Below the pieces are notes generated by a model. The model saw only the letters and a program-made list of their open reading frames with translations. It was not told where the DNA came from and searched no databases. From Candidatus Poseidoniaceae archaeon (GTDB taxonomy: Archaea > Thermoplasmatota > Poseidoniia > Poseidoniales > Poseidoniaceae): DNA of 13,529 nt. The translations under genes and the position numbers were made by a program. Location: assembly GCA_022452125.1 (NCBI GenBank), contig JAKURJ010000035.1, positions 1 through 13,529 on the forward strand, read 5' to 3'. Each line of letters starts with the position of its first letter. The stretch's first letter is position 1. Below, one piece after another: positions 12,907-13,529 of the stretch.

Positions 12907-13529
12907 GGCATTCCGTGATTTGCTAGGTGCGGCCACCGTAGTGAATGAACCAACAAGTGTACTGCATGGGGTTTTTGACAAATCCAAATCAACAGGTCAC
13001 GGACTTTTGTTGTTTGAGAATTTAATTGAAGCTCCGGGACATAAAATTGCGGTCAATCTGTTGACGAGGCCTCGTCTATGTGCAGCCCTGTCGATTGAGC
13101 CGGAGGATTTTATCGACCTTCTTGGATGGGCTATGGAGAATCCTAGCGAACCAAAAATAGTCGAAACAGGTCCTGTCATGGAAAACCCGCAAAGCACTCC
13201 AAAATTGACGGAATTACCAATTCCACATCATTGGAGAGAGGATAGAGGTAGGTACATGTCCTCGAGCGTGATAATTGCCGAGTACGGCGGTATCCGAAAT
13301 ATGTCTTTTCACAGACAATTTTTGCGAGATGACAATCATCTAGTTGCACGTATAGTGCCAAGACATCTTCACACTATGACCGGAGAAGCAAGGTCGTCTG
13401 GAGAGGAAGTAAATGTCGCAATAATCAATGCTCCTGACCCAGTTGTATTGCTCGCAGCTGCGTTGTCTTTTGATACCAATATCGATGAATTAACAATTGC
13501 AGCAGCACTCCATGAAAAGGTGTATGGTA
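12905..13529 (+). CDS. UbiD-family decarboxylase, 5' part (candidate trans-anhydromevalonate 5-phosphate decarboxylase)
   Basis: The frame stays open from the ATG at 12905 to the window edge: 208 codons, with the 3' half of the gene missing. The sequence is UbiD-like: an MAFRDLLG start, a LENL-like strand (FENL, 37-40), PIPHHW (105-110), the metal/prenyl-FMN segment RNMSFHRQF (131-139) with the Asn and Arg expected at the active site, RIVPRHLHTM (149-158), and PDPVVLLAAALS (177-188) then DELTIAAALH. UbiD enzymes use prenylated FMN for reversible decarboxylation. In the archaeal mevalonate pathway described from Aeropyrum a UbiD homologue makes isopentenyl phosphate, the substrate of IPK, and an IPK gene lies 6 kb away. 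The catalytic Glu residues lie beyond the window, so the specific substrate is an inference. Confidence 0.88.
   Translation, partial: MAFRDLLGAATVVNEPTSVLHGVFDKSKSTGHGLLLFENLIEAPGHKIAVNLLTRPRLCAALSIEPEDFIDLLGWAMENPSEPKIVETGPVMENPQSTPKLTELPIPHHWREDRGRYMSSSVIIAEYGGIRNMSFHRQFLRDDNHLVARIVPRHLHTMTGEARSSGEEVNVAIINAPDPVVLLAAALSFDTNIDELTIAAALHEKVYG

Noticed and set aside
1..13529. tRNA genes, CRISPR repeats, insertion sequences or prophage
   Set aside because: The intergenic gaps are short, show no cloverleaf or repeated spacers, and no transposase, integrase or terminal repeats are visible among the coding frames.

Overview
The window looks like a piece of a compact planktonic euryarchaeal chromosome, most likely Marine Group II (Candidatus Poseidoniales) or a close relative. 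The translation genes are archaeal in type: S12, S7 and a diphthamide-type EF-2. An isopentenyl phosphate kinase and archaeal-style KptA and CoaBC are also present. Base composition is moderate, most intergenic gaps are under 140 bases, and many zinc-ribbon proteins are encoded. The lineage call is an inference from gene content and style, not from a database search. No gap exceeds 300 bases, and I see no tRNA, rRNA, CRISPR array, insertion sequence or phage gene.

Layout, left to right. Bases 29-1228 (-) encode CoaBC of coenzyme A synthesis. Bases 1316-1888 (+) encode a small membrane protein ending in a zinc ribbon. It converges end-to-end with an actin/MreB-like ATPase at 1890-2915 (-), whose start is preceded by a hairpin that would mask its ribosome-binding site. 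Next come an unrecognised zinc-ribbon protein with a TerB-like segment (3013-4014, -) and a bacterial-type thiolase (4050-5189, -). Divergent from these is KptA, the tRNA 2'-phosphotransferase (5257-5964, +), which abuts a convergent small coiled-coil/zinc-ribbon protein (5965-6303, -). An isoprenoid pair follows on the + strand: isopentenyl phosphate kinase (6357-7145) and a type I isopentenyl diphosphate isomerase fused to a geranylgeranyl diphosphate synthase (7181-8911). The minus strand then carries an rps12-rps7-fusA operon (12765 down to 9358) that continues into a MOSC-domain gene (8895-9326). A UbiD-family decarboxylase (12905 to the window edge, +) is divergent from rps12.

How the genes fit together. 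The clearest theme is archaeal lipid precursor synthesis. The UbiD homologue is a candidate for the decarboxylase of the archaeal mevalonate variant that yields isopentenyl phosphate. IPK phosphorylates that to IPP, IDI converts part of the IPP to DMAPP, and the fused synthase condenses them to GGPP, the C20 precursor of archaeal membrane lipids. The last three activities are encoded by two adjacent genes. The isomerase is the eukaryote-like Nudix type rather than the FMN-dependent type II enzyme common in archaea, and its covalent fusion to the prenyl synthase is the most notable item here.

Regulation. Two styles of initiation are visible. Several single or first genes have an AT-rich TATA-like element about 24-27 bases before the start codon and no Shine-Dalgarno, suggesting leaderless mRNAs. 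Genes inside the ribosomal and isoprenoid operons have Shine-Dalgarno sequences (AGGTGAT, GGAGTGAT, GGTGA). Two hairpins (before the actin-like gene and between rps7 and fusA) and a set of inverted repeats before ubiD are candidate control sites.
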